DNA of 64,000 nt, taken from contig SUGL01000006.1 in NCBI GenBank assembly GCA_004963905.1, forward strand, positions 1-64,000, written 5' to 3'. Under the pieces are notes generated by a model. It made no database searches. It was not told the DNA's origin and saw only the letters and a program-made list of their open reading frames with translations. The stretch comes from Mesorhizobium sp. (GTDB taxonomy: Bacteria; Pseudomonadota; Alphaproteobacteria; Rhizobiales; Rhizobiaceae). Positions 11,591 through 20,802 of the stretch are shown piece after piece. The number at the start of each line of letters is the position of its first letter. The first letter of the stretch is position 1. The position numbers were made by a program, and so were the translations under genes.

Positions 11591-12487
11591 CTAGGAGGTG
11601 GCGACTTCGGCCGTCTGCGGCGCCTTCTTCTGCAGGTTGAGCAGGTTGCCGGCCAGGATCAGCGCGGCGCCGCCGGCGGTGAAGACGTCGATCTGTTCGT
11701 GATAGAGCAGCCAGCCGATCAGCGCCGACAGCGGCACGCGCAGGAAATCCATTGGCGAAATGACGGTGGCATCGGCGTGGCTGAGCGCGCGGGCCATGCA
11801 GAAATGCGAGGACATGCCGGTAAAGGCGACCACGAATATCGACGGCCAGAGTTCGATCGCCGGGTTGCGCCAGACATAAAGCGCCGGAACGAGGCCGACC
11901 GCGGACTGGATGATCAGCATCCAGAAGATGATGCGCACGACGCTGTCGGTGCGCGTCAGCGACTTGACCATGACCACCGAGACGCCGAAGCACATCGCGG
12001 CGCCAAGCACGACGAGGTGGCCGGGATCGATGGAGCCGACGCCGGGACGCACGATGATCACCACCCCGATCAATCCAAGCACGATCGCCGTCAGCCTAGG
12101 TCGTGACAGCCTTTCGCCGAGAAAGCTCACCGCCAGGATCGCGGTCCAGATCGGGGTCGTGAACTCGATCGAGATCAGCACGGCCAGCGGAATCAAGGTC
12201 AGCGCATAGAGCCAGGCGGCCTGGCCGGCATAATGAACGACGTTGCGCGCGAGGTGGGCGAGCGGCCGCGCGGTGCGCATCGCCTTGAAGCCGCCTCCCG
12301 TCATCACCAGCGGCAGCAGGATGAAGAAGCCGATCACCGAACGCAGCTCCAGCACCTGGAAGACATTTAGCACGGCCGTCGCCGTGCGGCCGGCGACCGA
12401 CATCGCCAGGAACGAGGCGATCGACAGCGCCATCCAGAGCGCGGCCTTGGTGATCGAGGGAGCGGGTGCCATGGCGTTATTTCGCAA
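11591..12487 (-). CDS. EamA/DMT-family inner-membrane transporter
   Basis: The 298-residue protein has ten hydrophobic segments in two five-helix halves, the duplicated EamA layout of drug/metabolite transporters. Typical pieces are the half-end motif FTTPIWTAILAVSFLGERLSRPR followed by GLIGVVIIVRPG, and in the second half DFLRVPLSALIGWLLYHEQID. The substrate is unknown; family members export amino acids, nucleosides or other small metabolites. An internal ATG five codons in (12472) is an equally possible start. It converges on the glycan cassette and is divergent from the secreted-protein gene at 12651, with a 163-base gap between them. Confidence 0.85.
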   Translation of the reverse strand: MRNNAMAPAPSITKAALWMALSIASFLAMSVAGRTATAVLNVFQVLELRSVIGFFILLPLVMTGGGFKAMRTARPLAHLARNVVHYAGQAAWLYALTLIPLAVLISIEFTTPIWTAILAVSFLGERLSRPRLTAIVLGLIGVVIIVRPGVGSIDPGHLVVLGAAMCFGVSVVMVKSLTRTDSVVRIIFWMLIIQSAVGLVPALYVWRNPAIELWPSIFVVAFTGMSSHFCMARALSHADATVISPMDFLRVPLSALIGWLLYHEQIDVFTAGGAALILAGNLLNLQKKAPQTAEVATS

Positions 12488-12650
12488 GCCGGACCTTCGA
12501 TCGCAACCGCTAGTCGACGCATTCGACTGGGCCAGCTTCGGCGGCGTTGGGGGCGCGCAAAAAAACAGTCACGATGAAGGCGGAACCTGCGGCCGTCGCA
12601 GGCGTTCGAGACGTCATATTCGCAGCCTTTCGATGCTGGGGGAGAGTCCG

Positions 12651-13154
12651 ATGAAATCGATGATGTCGTGTCTGCTCGTCGGCTGCCTGACGGCAGCGGT
12701 GGATGCCCGCGCCGACGATGCCGATTTCCTGCGCTCGTTCCAGGGCAGCTTCGCCGGCAGCGGCACCCTCAAGGTCAGCGCCAATGCGCCGACGGTGAAT
12801 ATCTCGTGCACCTTCAAATCCGGCGCCACTTCGACCTCGCTGTCGCTCGACGGCAAATGCCGGGGTCTCATCCTGATGACGCGCGAGATCAGCGCGGATC
12901 TGAAGGCGACCGGCGGGGGCTATAGCGGCGTCTATATCGGCTCGCGGACCGGGCCGGCACAATTGAACGGCAGCCGCTCGGGCAACGCGCTCAATCTCGG
13001 CATCCGTTGGGCAAAGGAGGTCAATGGCGACCGCAAGGCGCAATTGACCGTGGCAAAGACCGGCAGCGACGGCATGCGGCTGACGGTGACCGATACAGAT
13101 CCGAAAACCGGCAAGACCATGGTAACGAGCCGGATCGACCTGAAGCGCACCTGA
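12651..13154 (+). CDS. Secreted protein of unknown function
   Basis: The product is predicted to be exported. The first 21 residues (MKSMMSCLLVGCLTAAVDARA) form a signal peptide with a likely cleavage after ARA, leaving about 146 residues. The mature part is rich in Ser, Thr, Gly and Lys and has alternating beta-like stretches (GSFAGSGTLKVSANAP, GYSGVYIGSRTGPAQL), suggesting a small beta-sheet protein. No enzyme motif is visible. The ATG at 12651 is chosen over one at 12633 because gggggaga sits seven bases before it. The gene converges on dinB, whose stop is 24 bases away. Confidence 0.7.
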   Translation: MKSMMSCLLVGCLTAAVDARADDADFLRSFQGSFAGSGTLKVSANAPTVNISCTFKSGATSTSLSLDGKCRGLILMTREISADLKATGGGYSGVYIGSRTGPAQLNGSRSGNALNLGIRWAKEVNGDRKAQLTVAKTGSDGMRLTVTDTDPKTGKTMVTSRIDLKRT

Positions 13155-13177
13155 CCACCGCCGCACTGCCGGCCGGT

Positions 13178-14506
13178 CTAGTCCTCGATCGGCTCTGGCG
13201 GATTGGCGCCGCGGCCCTTGCCGAACGTATAGCCGGTCTCGACGGCCTTTCTGCCGAACTTGTCGCGCAGCTCGTCGATGGCCGTTTCGGCCAGCGCGCG
13301 CTTGCGCGACTGGAGGTCGACCAGATCCGGCGGATCGGCCTTTTCGTCGTCGGACAGATCGCTGACGCCGATGCCGAGCAGGCGGAATTTCGTGCCGTCG
13401 GCCTCGCGGCGCAACAGGTCGAGCCCGGTCTGGAAGATGCGGTCGGCCAGCCGGGTCGGATCGCCAAGCTGGCGGTTGCGGGTGCGGGTCTTGAAATCCT
13501 GTGTCTTCAGCTTCAGCACCACGGTGCGTCCGGCAATGCCGGATTTCTTCAGCCGTGCCGAGACTTTCTCCGACAAGCCGCGCAACACCGGCGCCAGTTC
13601 GGCGAGCGAGGCGATGTCGTTGTCGAAGGTGGTTTCGGCCGACACGCTCTTGGCGTCGCCGTCTGGGTCGACGCGGCGGTCGTCCTCGCCGCGCGAAAGC
13701 CGGTAGAGCCGGTCGCCCATCACGCCGTAGCGGCGCATCAGCTCGCCGCGCTCCATGCGCTGCAACTGGGCGATGGTGCGTATGCCGTCGCGCTCCAGCG
13801 TCGCGGCCAGCGCCTTGCCGACGCCCCAGATCAGCGTCACCGGCTGCGCCGCGAGGAAGCTTGGCGCCTCCGCTTCGCCGATGACCGAAAAGCCGCGCGG
13901 CTTGCGGAAGTCCGACGCGATCTTGGCCAGGAATTTGCAGTAGGAGAGGCCGGCCGAAACGGTGATGCCGAGTTCGCTTTCGACGGTCTGCGCGAAGCGG
14001 GCCAGCACAAGCGCCGGCAGCATGCCGTGCAGCCGCTCGGTGCCGGCGAGGTCGAGAAACGCTTCGTCGATCGACAGCGGCTCGACCAGCGGCGTCAGCG
14101 CCTGCATCAGCGCGCGCACCTGGCGGCCGACGCCGACATATTTTTCCATGTTGGGCGGAATGACCACGGCGTCGGGGCAGGCCTCGAGCGCCTTGAACAT
14201 CGGCATCGCCGAGCGCACGCCCTGGATGCGGGCGATGTAGCAGGCGGTGGAGACGACGCCGCGCCTGCCGCCGCCGACGATCACCGGCTTGTCCTTCAGC
14301 GCCGGATTGTCGCGCTTTTCAATCGCTGCGTAAAAGGCGTCGCAGTCGATATGGGCAATGTGCAGCCGGTAGAGCTCGGGATGGCGCATGAGCCGCGGAC
14401 TGCCGCAGCGCTCGCAGCGGCGCGTCTCGGCGCGCTGCAATGCCAGGCAGTCGCGGCAAAAACCGTGTTCGGGATTATTGACAGGAGCCGCCATCGCTGC
14501 GAACAT
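13178..14506 (-). CDS. dinB: DNA polymerase IV (Y family) with N-terminal Cys4 extension
   Basis: This is a translesion polymerase of about 442 residues. The catalytic acids lie in [15 protein letters not shown] and SIDEAFLDL. The palm motif [13 protein letters not shown], the thumb HhH signature [11 protein letters not shown] and the little-finger domain are present; the C-terminus ends [12 protein letters not shown], with no clear beta-clamp peptide. Ahead of the catalytic core is an extra stretch of about 50 residues containing CRDC and CERC, a probable zinc ribbon that E. coli DinB lacks. The start is uncertain: an ATG at 14506 or 14494 begins just before the cysteines, while the longer frame to 14590 adds a poor leader. 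Confidence 0.9.
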   Translation of the reverse strand: MFAAMAAPVNNPEHGFCRDCLALQRAETRRCERCGSPRLMRHPELYRLHIAHIDCDAFYAAIEKRDNPALKDKPVIVGGGRRGVVSTACYIARIQGVRSAMPMFKALEACPDAVVIPPNMEKYVGVGRQVRALMQALTPLVEPLSIDEAFLDLAGTERLHGMLPALVLARFAQTVESELGITVSAGLSYCKFLAKIASDFRKPRGFSVIGEAEAPSFLAAQPVTLIWGVGKALAATLERDGIRTIAQLQRMERGELMRRYGVMGDRLYRLSRGEDDRRVDPDGDAKSVSAETTFDNDIASLAELAPVLRGLSEKVSARLKKSGIAGRTVVLKLKTQDFKTRTRNRQLGDPTRLADRIFQTGLDLLRREADGTKFRLLGIGVSDLSDDEKADPPDLVDLQSRKRALAETAIDELRDKFGRKAVETGYTFGKGRGANPPEPIED

Positions 14507-14571
14507 AAAGAGAACAAACGCAATGGTACGACAGCGCAGGGCCGGCAACAAGCTTGGCCTGGGGAGAATGC

Positions 14572-15147
14572 ATGAGCACGACCATAGCACCGCTGACGCC
14601 TGAGCGCTGGGTCGACTTCGAGGACCTCTTCGGCAAGCAGGGCGCCTGTTACGGCTGCTGGTGCACGCATTTCCGGCTGACGCCGGCGGAGCGCCGCGCC
14701 AGCGACCGCGAACGCAACAAGGATCACATCAAGGCGCGCATCGAAGCCGGTCCGCCGCCGGGACTTCTGGCTTTCGAGGACGGCAGGGCGGTCGGCTGGA
14801 TGCAGATCGGCCCGCGCGCCGACGTGCCCGAATGGAACAATCAGGGCAGGGGCTCGGCGCCGGTCGATCCGGCGGATGCCGATGATGAGAGCGTGTGGGC
14901 GATCTCCTGCTTCTTCATCCGCGTCAAGGCGCGGGGCAGGGGCATCACGCACCGCCTCGTCGACGGCGGCATCGCCTTCGCGCGCGAAAATGGCGCCAGG
15001 CTGCTGGAGGCCTGCCCGATCGATCTGTCGCGCGATTCGCGCTCGATCGGGCTGTTCGTCGGCTCGTCGCGGGTGTTCGAGAAGGCCGGGTTCGAGAGGC
15101 TTCTGGAGCGCAAGCCCGGCAGGCCGCTGATGCGGCTGGTGCTTTAG
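14572..15147 (+). CDS. GNAT-family N-acetyltransferase
   Basis: The 191-residue protein shows the GNAT acetyl-CoA binding core. Strand four reads [26 protein letters not shown], where RGRGIT matches the pyrophosphate loop (Q/RxxGxG/A). The later [13 protein letters not shown] is the usual C-terminal helix-strand. The N-terminal part carries the cysteine-rich stretch [10 protein letters not shown], seen in a subgroup of GNAT proteins that act on unknown small molecules. The ATG at 14572 follows ggggaga. It is divergent from dinB with a short gap and probably forms a single-gene unit. Confidence 0.8.
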   Translation: MSTTIAPLTPERWVDFEDLFGKQGACYGCWCTHFRLTPAERRASDRERNKDHIKARIEAGPPPGLLAFEDGRAVGWMQIGPRADVPEWNNQGRGSAPVDPADADDESVWAISCFFIRVKARGRGITHRLVDGGIAFARENGARLLEACPIDLSRDSRSIGLFVGSSRVFEKAGFERLLERKPGRPLMRLVL

Positions 15148-15249
15148 CGGCATCGGCTTTTGGCTTACAGTCACCGTCTTGCGGCTGTAACGCTTCTTTC
15201 CTACCAGAAGCACGAAACGATTTTCGCCTTCCGAGAACGGAGAACCGAC

Positions 15250-16827
15250 GTGAAGCGTATTTTGCCAGTTGTTGCAGCTCTTGCGTTCAGCGTGCCTGCC
15301 GTGGCCCAGACGGTCGACGGCCAGGGCGCCAAGCAGCTTGCCGACAATCTGGCGCGCTATTTCGGCAAGCAGGCGTTCGACAAGGGCGTGCTCAAGGTCT
15401 CGGTCGAAGGCGGCGCCTACAAGATCGCGCTCGACATCAAGGCGCTGGTCGATGCCATGCCGAAGGAGAAGCCGCTGAAATTCGATCTCGCGCCCTATGC
15501 CTTGATGGTCAAGCCGCGCGCCGACGGATCCTGGGACGTGGCCTCGGATTTTTCGCAAAGCATGTCTTTCGAATTCAACGGGCCGGAAGGCCCGCAAAGC
15601 ATGCAACTGGCGGTCAAGGACGGCAAGGGCACCGCCGTCTACGATCCGAACCTCGCTGCATTCACCAGCGGCGCCAGCTCCATGGCCGGCATGACGATGA
15701 CATCGCGGGAAGCCAAGCAGCAGGCGGACGTCACCGCCGGCGCCGGCACAGCGACCATTGCCGCCACCAAATCGGCCAATGGCGGCGTCGACTTCACGGC
15801 GACGCAGAAGATCTCGAGCTTCGTCGAGACGATCAAAATCGACGATCCCGACAATGGAATGAGTTTTCCGCTGACGCTGAGAACGCCGGAGCTGTCGGTG
15901 GACGCGAAGGGCAGAGGCGTCAGGACAAAGCCGCTGCTCGATCTGCTTGCCTTTGCCGTGGCCAATGAGGACGAAGCCAAGCTCAAGGCCAACCAGGCGG
16001 AGCTCAAGACGCTGCTACAGGCAGCGCTACCCGTGTGGGAAAGGATCGACGGCAACTACGGCTTCAAGGATTTCGAGGTGGAGAGCCCCGTCGGCAAATT
16101 CGGGGCGAAGCAGTTCAGCACCACGGTCGGCATGGACGGCGTCTCCCAGAACGGCAAAGTCGACTACGCCATCAAGGCCTCCGGCCTGACGATCCCGCAG
16201 CAGACACTGCCCGACTGGACCGCCCCTTTGCTGCCGACGGATATCGACCTCCATTTCGGCGGCGCCGATATCGATCTCGACACTATGGCGAAGAAGGCGA
16301 TCGAAGCCTTTGATCTCAATAAGAATCCACCGCTGTCGGATGAGTTCGGCGACGCCCTGGTCGCCGATTTCCTTGCCAAGACGCCGAAATTCGTCCTCGG
16401 GCACAGCACGGTGAAGAACGGCGCCATCGAGGTGGCGATGGAAGGCGAGATGACGTTTCCGGGCAAGAAGCCGGATGCGACCGTCACCGTCGACGTCGCG
16501 GGCTACGACAAGATCGTCGATGCCCTGAAGGAAGCTGCCAAGAGCGATGAGCAGATGGCGCAGGCCTTCCCGTTTGCGCTTGCCGTCAAGGGTTTTGGCA
16601 AGACACTGCCGGATGGCCGCCTGGAGTGGGTCATCGACACGAAAGCCGACGGCTCGGTCAAAGTCAACGGCGCCATGCTGAAAGGACCGGATGCCGCTCA
16701 GGACGGCAGCGTGGGTCAGGATGACAACTCAGGCGATGACGGCGCGAAGGGAACGGATGATTCCGCCGGAGGCGACGATTCGGAGGGCGGCGACAATGGC
16801 GGGGCAGGGGCGAAACTGCAGCCCTGA
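15250..16827 (+). CDS. Secreted protein, possibly DUF2125-like
   Basis: The 525-residue protein starts at GTG 15250, with gaacggaga about seven bases upstream. Residues 1-18 form a signal peptide ending AVA|Q, so it is exported to the periplasm or beyond. The mature part is one long soluble domain of alternating strands, then a strongly acidic low-complexity tail of about 45 residues rich in Asp, Gly and Ser. The overall plan resembles alphaproteobacterial exported proteins of the DUF2125 type, but I see no decisive motif. It converges on the HAD gene, with stops nine bases apart. Confidence 0.7.
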   Translation: MKRILPVVAALAFSVPAVAQTVDGQGAKQLADNLARYFGKQAFDKGVLKVSVEGGAYKIALDIKALVDAMPKEKPLKFDLAPYALMVKPRADGSWDVASDFSQSMSFEFNGPEGPQSMQLAVKDGKGTAVYDPNLAAFTSGASSMAGMTMTSREAKQQADVTAGAGTATIAATKSANGGVDFTATQKISSFVETIKIDDPDNGMSFPLTLRTPELSVDAKGRGVRTKPLLDLLAFAVANEDEAKLKANQAELKTLLQAALPVWERIDGNYGFKDFEVESPVGKFGAKQFSTTVGMDGVSQNGKVDYAIKASGLTIPQQTLPDWTAPLLPTDIDLHFGGADIDLDTMAKKAIEAFDLNKNPPLSDEFGDALVADFLAKTPKFVLGHSTVKNGAIEVAMEGEMTFPGKKPDATVTVDVAGYDKIVDALKEAAKSDEQMAQAFPFALAVKGFGKTLPDGRLEWVIDTKADGSVKVNGAMLKGPDAAQDGSVGQDDNSGDDGAKGTDDSAGGDDSEGGDNGGAGAKLQP

Positions 16828-16836
16828 GCGCGTGCG

Positions 16837-17490
16837 CTAAAGCCTGAGTGCGGCCGCGATCTTCGGGGCCGCATCTCGCCAGTTGTCGACGGCGGTGATG
16901 TCCTCCGGCGTCGGCGGCAGGAAGGCGCGCAGCGCATTGTCGGCCATCAGGTGGAAGAGGTGCGCGTCGGCGACCGAGTCGCGCGCCGACATCAGATTGG
17001 AGGGCTGGTCGTCGACGAAGGCGACGGGCCTTCCCTTGGCGCCGCGCAGCCTGGCGATGGCCGGTCCTTTCGCCATTTCCGTGGTCAGCAGCGGGTAGTT
17101 GAGGCCGAGCGCGTCGAGATGCGCGCGGCGCACGGCACGATGCTTGTGCGGCATGGCGGTCAGGAGCACGATCTCGGCGCGCCGCCCGAGCGACGCCAGC
17201 GCTTCCGCCGCACCGTCGGTGATGCTTTGCCAATCGGCCTGGGCGTCGAAGAAATCGCCGAGAAGGGCCGTCACTTCAGCCTGCTCGATCAGCCGGCCGG
17301 ACGCCGTCTCGGCGATGTTGCCGGTGAGGCGAAAGGAGGCGAGCGTCAGCCGGAAGCCGCGTGTCTTCAGGAAATGCGGAAAGGGCCGGACGAATTCGAG
17401 CACGACGTCATCCACGTCCAGCACCAGTAGCGGCCGGTCGTCGGCGGCAAGCTCCTCGATCTGGCGCGCGGTCTCGGGATCGTCGCTCAT
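16837..17490 (-). CDS. HAD-superfamily hydrolase-like protein
   Basis: The 217-residue protein has the HAD layout. Motif I is DVDDVVLEF, with the nucleophile and acid-base aspartates in the first DxD. Motif II is the threonine in VLLTAMPHK, and motif IV is the acidic FVDDQPSNL. A phosphatase or related phospho-hydrolase activity is therefore likely; the substrate is unknown. Its start overlaps the stop of the upstream DUF3572 gene by four bases (ATGA type), a sign of translational coupling. The pair lies back to back with divK, so it may belong to the same regulatory neighbourhood. Confidence 0.75.
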   Translation of the reverse strand: MSDDPETARQIEELAADDRPLLVLDVDDVVLEFVRPFPHFLKTRGFRLTLASFRLTGNIAETASGRLIEQAEVTALLGDFFDAQADWQSITDGAAEALASLGRRAEIVLLTAMPHKHRAVRRAHLDALGLNYPLLTTEMAKGPAIARLRGAKGRPVAFVDDQPSNLMSARDSVADAHLFHLMADNALRAFLPPTPEDITAVDNWRDAAPKIAAALRL

Positions 17491-17786
17491 GTCGAACGCT
17501 CGTGGTCGTCATTGCCGAGCGGCAGCGCCCGCAAGGCCTTGCCGACGGCGGCCGGCGGCGTGCCGGTTTCCTCGGCGAAGCGCAGGAGCGTCGGCTCGTG
17601 GGCGAGGATGAACTGCAGCACGCCGGCAAGAAAGCCCGGCTCCTCAGCCGCCTTGCGGATCGAGTTTGCCTCGATCCCGGTGATCGCCAGGAAGCGGGGC
17701 AACAGCTCCGGATCGCCGGCAATGAAGCCCAGCGCCCTGACGGCAAGGGTTTCCGCCTCCTCGCGCATTGACGCTGCGTTCGCCAT
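17487..17786 (-). CDS. DUF3572 family small protein
   Basis: The short acidic protein (99 residues from the ATG at 17786) contains the DUF3572 pattern EEAETLAVRALGFIAGDPELLPRFLAITGI, followed by FLAGVLQFILAHEPTLLRFAEE. In alphaproteobacteria this gene commonly lies beside divK and pleD, as here. Function is unknown. The start at 17786 is supported by aaagg five bases upstream; an alternative ATG at 17822 would add 12 residues. It is coupled to the HAD gene by a four-base overlap and is divergent from divK. Confidence 0.78.
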   Translation of the reverse strand: MANAASMREEAETLAVRALGFIAGDPELLPRFLAITGIEANSIRKAAEEPGFLAGVLQFILAHEPTLLRFAEETGTPPAAVGKALRALPLGNDDHERST

Positions 17787-18024
17787 CGCTACCTTTGCTG
17801 ATGTGGATTTTGAGTCTTCCATCCGAAGTAATGGCAAGCGTCGCCTGCGGCAAGCCTCAGCCGCTTCAGCCCCAGCACCCGCAAGCGGAATCGGTGTGCT
17901 TTTCCAACGGCCGATTTGCGTTTCGTCAATGATATTGACGTAAGGTACGTGCGGGTTGGGTGCGATCCGGCAAGGACGCATGACGGCGGTCTTCGGTTCC
18001 GGGGACGGTCGGGACGGGAAATTG

Positions 18025-18396
18025 ATGGCTAAGAAGGTCATGATCGTCGAGGACAATGAGCTCAACATGAAGCTCTTTCGGGACCTCATCGAAGCCAGCG
18101 GTTACGAGACGGTTCGCACACGCAATGGCCTGGAAGCGCTTGATCTTGCGCGCCAGCATCGGCCGGACCTGATCCTCATGGACATCCAGTTGCCCGAGGT
18201 TTCGGGCCTGGAGGTGACCAAATGGCTGAAGGAAGACGACGAATTGCATTCTATCCCGGTCATCGCCGTCACCGCCTTCGCGATGAAGGGCGATGAGGAG
18301 CGCATCCGCCAGGGCGGCTGCGAGGCCTATATCTCCAAGCCGATCTCGGTGCCGCGCTTCATCGAGACGATCAAATCCTATCTGGGCGATGCCTGA
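18025..18396 (+). CDS. divK: Single-domain response regulator DivK
   Basis: The 123-residue protein is a lone receiver domain: acidic pocket E9/D10, phospho-acceptor D53 in [10 protein letters not shown], the switch threonine in VIAVTAFAM and lysine in YISKPI. There is no output domain. Length, sequence and position just before pleD identify DivK, the polar cell-cycle regulator that acts through the DivJ/PleC and DivL-CckA-CtrA pathway. The start at 18025 is the family start. About 240 bases separate it from the divergent DUF3572 gene, room for its own promoter. It is probably co-transcribed with pleD, 21 bases downstream. Confidence 0.95.
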   Translation: MAKKVMIVEDNELNMKLFRDLIEASGYETVRTRNGLEALDLARQHRPDLILMDIQLPEVSGLEVTKWLKEDDELHSIPVIAVTAFAMKGDEERIRQGGCEAYISKPISVPRFIETIKSYLGDA

Positions 18397-18417
18397 TGCC
18401 GAGCCGGAGCCTTTGAA

Positions 18418-19791
18418 ATGACCGCGCGGATCCTCGTCGTCGATGACATCCCCGCCAATGTGCGGCTGCTGGAGGTCCGGCTGCTCGCCGAATATTTCGA
18501 GGTGCTGACGGCCGGCAACGGCCCGGACGCGATCGAAACCTGCGAAAACGGCAAGGTCGACGTCGTGCTGCTCGACGTGATGATGCCGGGCATGGACGGG
18601 TTCGAGGTGTGCAAGCGGCTGAAGAGCGACCCGGCGACCTCGCATATTCCGGTGGTCATGATCACCGCGCTCGACCAGGTGTCGGACCGAGTGCGCGGCC
18701 TCGAGGCCGGCGCCGACGATTTCCTCACCAAACCGGTCAACGACCTGCAGCTGATGACGCGAGTGAAGAGCCTGGTCAGGCTGAAGTCGCTGACCGACGA
18801 ATTGCGGCTGCGCGCCTCGACCACGCGCAACATCGGCATCGAGGAGCTTCTGAGCCGCAACTTCGCCACGGAAGACACCAGGCCAAAAGTGCTTCTCATC
18901 GATGAGCGCAAGTCATCGATCGAGCGCATCCGCAAGATGCTGCGCGGCAGCGCCGAGCTCGACGTCGCCACCGATCCGAATGCCGGTTTCTTCCAGGCCG
19001 CCGAAACACCTTACGAGTGCGTGCTGATCTCGACGGCCTTCGCCGACTTCGATGCGCTCAGGCTCTGCTCGCAACTGCGCTCGCTCGACCGCACCCGCTT
19101 CCTGCCGATCATCCTTTTGGCTGATGAAGGCGAGGAGGGGCGCATCATCCGCGGCCTCGAGCTCGGCATCAACGACTATCTGACGCGGCCGATCGACCAG
19201 CACGAGCTGACGGCGCGCCTGCGTACGCAGGTGCGGCGCAAGCGCTACAACGACCAACTGCGCGCCAGCGTCACCCAGACCATCGAGATGGCGGTGACCG
19301 ACGGGCTGACCGGACTGCACAACCGCCGCTACCTCGACAGTCATCTGCAGACGCTGTTCGACCGCGCCGTAGCGCGGCGGCGGCCGCTGTCTGTGATGAT
19401 CACCGATCTCGACCGCTTCAAATCCATCAACGACGCCCATGGCCATGACGGCGGCGACGACGTGCTGCGCGAGTTCGCGAGGCGGTTGCGCAAGAACGTG
19501 CGCGGCATCGACCTCGCCTGCCGGTTCGGCGGCGAGGAGTTCGTCGTGGTCATGCCCGACACCGATGGGCTCGTCGCCGAGAAGGTGGCCGAGCGAATCC
19601 GCGCCGAGATCGCACAGGTGCCCTTCACAGTCGGGACTGACGGCAAGGCGATCGACGTGACGGTCAGCGTCGGCGTGTCGTCGGTGCTGAAGGGAGCCGA
19701 TACGGTCGCGGCGCTGATGAAGCGTGCCGACCTTGCACTCTACGAAGCCAAGAGCGGCGGCCGCAACCGGGTTGTCGCCAAGGCTGCCTAA
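18418..19791 (+). CDS. pleD: Diguanylate cyclase response regulator PleD
   Basis: The 457-residue protein has the REC-REC-GGDEF plan of PleD. The first receiver has D9/D10 and D53 (VVLLDVMMPG). The second is degenerate (VLLIDERKSSIERI). The C-terminal cyclase domain carries the active GGEEF, with an RGID inhibitory site five residues before it, the position needed for c-di-GMP product inhibition. Phosphorylation drives dimerisation and c-di-GMP synthesis at the cell pole during development. The divK-pleD order is conserved in Hyphomicrobiales and Caulobacterales. A palindromic repeat begins at the last base of its stop codon. Confidence 0.95.
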   Translation: MTARILVVDDIPANVRLLEVRLLAEYFEVLTAGNGPDAIETCENGKVDVVLLDVMMPGMDGFEVCKRLKSDPATSHIPVVMITALDQVSDRVRGLEAGADDFLTKPVNDLQLMTRVKSLVRLKSLTDELRLRASTTRNIGIEELLSRNFATEDTRPKVLLIDERKSSIERIRKMLRGSAELDVATDPNAGFFQAAETPYECVLISTAFADFDALRLCSQLRSLDRTRFLPIILLADEGEEGRIIRGLELGINDYLTRPIDQHELTARLRTQVRRKRYNDQLRASVTQTIEMAVTDGLTGLHNRRYLDSHLQTLFDRAVARRRPLSVMITDLDRFKSINDAHGHDGGDDVLREFARRLRKNVRGIDLACRFGGEEFVVVMPDTDGLVAEKVAERIRAEIAQVPFTVGTDGKAIDVTVSVGVSSVLKGADTVAALMKRADLALYEAKSGGRNRVVAKAA

Positions 19792-19890
19792 GCGCGTCGC
19801 GCTGAACGGATTGGGCGACGCGATTTAGGTCTTTTGATCTATGCATGCCGTTTTCTCAAAACCGCCACATACTTTTGAGCGACATGCATT
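19791..19890. repeat. Rhizobial-type intergenic palindrome, family A, copy 1
   Basis: A 100-base element begins with agcgcgtcgcgctga at the pleD stop and ends with gcgacatgcatt. It holds two inverted parts: gcgtcgc/gcgacgc, and a second hairpin in which gcatgccgtttt pairs loosely with the later ttttgagcgacatgc. Nearly the same sequence occurs at 60109-60212, and related parts at 58257-58358 and 60223-60272. Its position right after a stop codon fits a role as transcription terminator or mRNA-end stabiliser. Confidence 0.75.
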
Positions 19891-19891
19891 G

Positions 19892-20325
19892 GTGGAAGCG
19901 GCGAATATCGGATCATCCAGCAAGGTTAGGAATTTACCTTAACCCAAGCGATTCGCCAGCCGTGGTTAAGAAATGGTTGATTTTCATACGTTCTTGCGCA
20001 AATCTGCATCGTATAGACCGAAGACGAAGCCGGCACGAGGGTAGACTGCCCGGCTCGATCCGAAAAATACCCCATGATGCTCAGGTCCGCCGCATCTCCT
20101 GGGTCCGTGGGGTCGGCCGGCCGGCGCTGGCACATAGTGGCCTCCTCGTACCGCTGCCAACCGCCGACCGGCCCCCATTTCCCCGCAAATATGTTCAACC
20201 TCGCGCACGAAACGGGCTGGAACCATTTTCTCCCTGGGCTCTCGGCCATGGGCAGGAAACGGCCCATAGATCCGTTGGCCAGTTCCGTTCGCGGCGGCTT
20301 AACGACCGGCGGCGGCGCCGATCGC
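19892..20325. other. Intergenic stretch without a supported gene
   Basis: About 430 bases between two repeats. Open frames exist on both strands (the longest is minus, ending near 19926), but none shows a known motif, consistent codon use or a ribosome site. At 19966-19980 there is TTAA-N7-TTGA, one base off the CtrA box TTAA-N7-TTAA, with no gene placed to use it. I see nothing else certain here. Confidence 0.4.
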
Positions 20326-20510
20326 TTCGTCATCCCAGGGCGGAGCAGCCGCGAAGCGGCGTCGCGAAGACCCTGGGATCCATGCCGTTACCTCGGTCGA
20401 GAAGTGCTACGGAGCAGAATTCTGCACCGTTGCGACGCGTTGACGTTACGGCATGGATCCTAGGGTCTGCGCCGCGTCGCTTCGCTCCTTGCTTCGCCCT
20501 AGGATGACGA
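20326..20510. repeat. Gene-less inverted pair of the GIY-YIG-associated repeat (REPIN/MITE-like)
   Basis: Two 58-base units face each other: left 20326-20383, starting ttcgtcatcc and ending gggatccat; right 20453-20510, starting atggatcctaggg and ending aggatgacga. About 69 bases lie between them, including gcagaattctgcacc. Each unit folds on itself (ATCC...GGAT ends with an inner hairpin). The same unit, with small changes, flanks the GIY-YIG gene at 37984-38039 and 38421-38476. Here the gene is absent, as expected for a non-autonomous derivative. Confidence 0.7.
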
Positions 20511-20586
20511 CATTGGGACGCTTCGCTAGTCGCCAACGCTGATGCCTCGTTGAAACGAACGCTGAATCTTGGCCGCCAGACCAAAC

Positions 20587-20614
20587 AAAAACGCCGCCCA
20601 CTGGGCGGCGTTTT
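20587..20614 (-). terminator. Rho-independent terminator after rpmG
   Basis: The sequence aaaaacgccgccc-actg-ggcggcgtttt forms an 8-bp GC-rich stem continued by A/T pairs, with a 4-base loop. Read on the minus strand it ends in a T-run. It begins 20 bases after the rpmG stop and is symmetrical, so it could also stop transcription arriving on the plus strand. Confidence 0.85.
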
Positions 20615-20634
20615 GGCATTTCAGGATGACCAGA

Positions 20635-20802
20635 TTACTTGATCTTGGTTTCCTTGAACTCGACGTGCTTCTTGGCGACCGGGTCGTACTTGCGGAACGA
20701 CAGCTTGTCCGTCTTGGTGCGGCTGTTCTTGCTGGTCACGTAGAAGAAACCGGTGTCGGCGGTCGACAGAAGCTTGATCTTGATGTTTGCGGCTTTAGCC
20801 AT
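20635..20802 (-). CDS. rpmG: 50S ribosomal protein L33
   Basis: This is a 55-residue protein. It begins [18 protein letters not shown], continues [16 protein letters not shown] and ends VEFKETKIK, the typical proteobacterial L33 without the zinc-binding cysteines of the C+ form. L33 sits in the large subunit near the E site. A strong terminator lies 20 bases downstream and a sigma70-like promoter about 80 bases upstream, so it is probably a single-gene transcript. The pleD-rpmG neighbourhood is usual in Mesorhizobium-like genomes, here stretched by about 840 bases of repeats. Confidence 0.97.
   Translation of the reverse strand: MAKAANIKIKLLSTADTGFFYVTSKNSRTKTDKLSFRKYDPVAKKHVEFKETKIK

Noticed and set aside
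19926..20333. Open frame of 135 codons on the minus strand between pleD and rpmG
   Set aside because: It runs into the repeat and has no recognised motif, no ribosome site and competing frames on both strands; I left it as intergenic.
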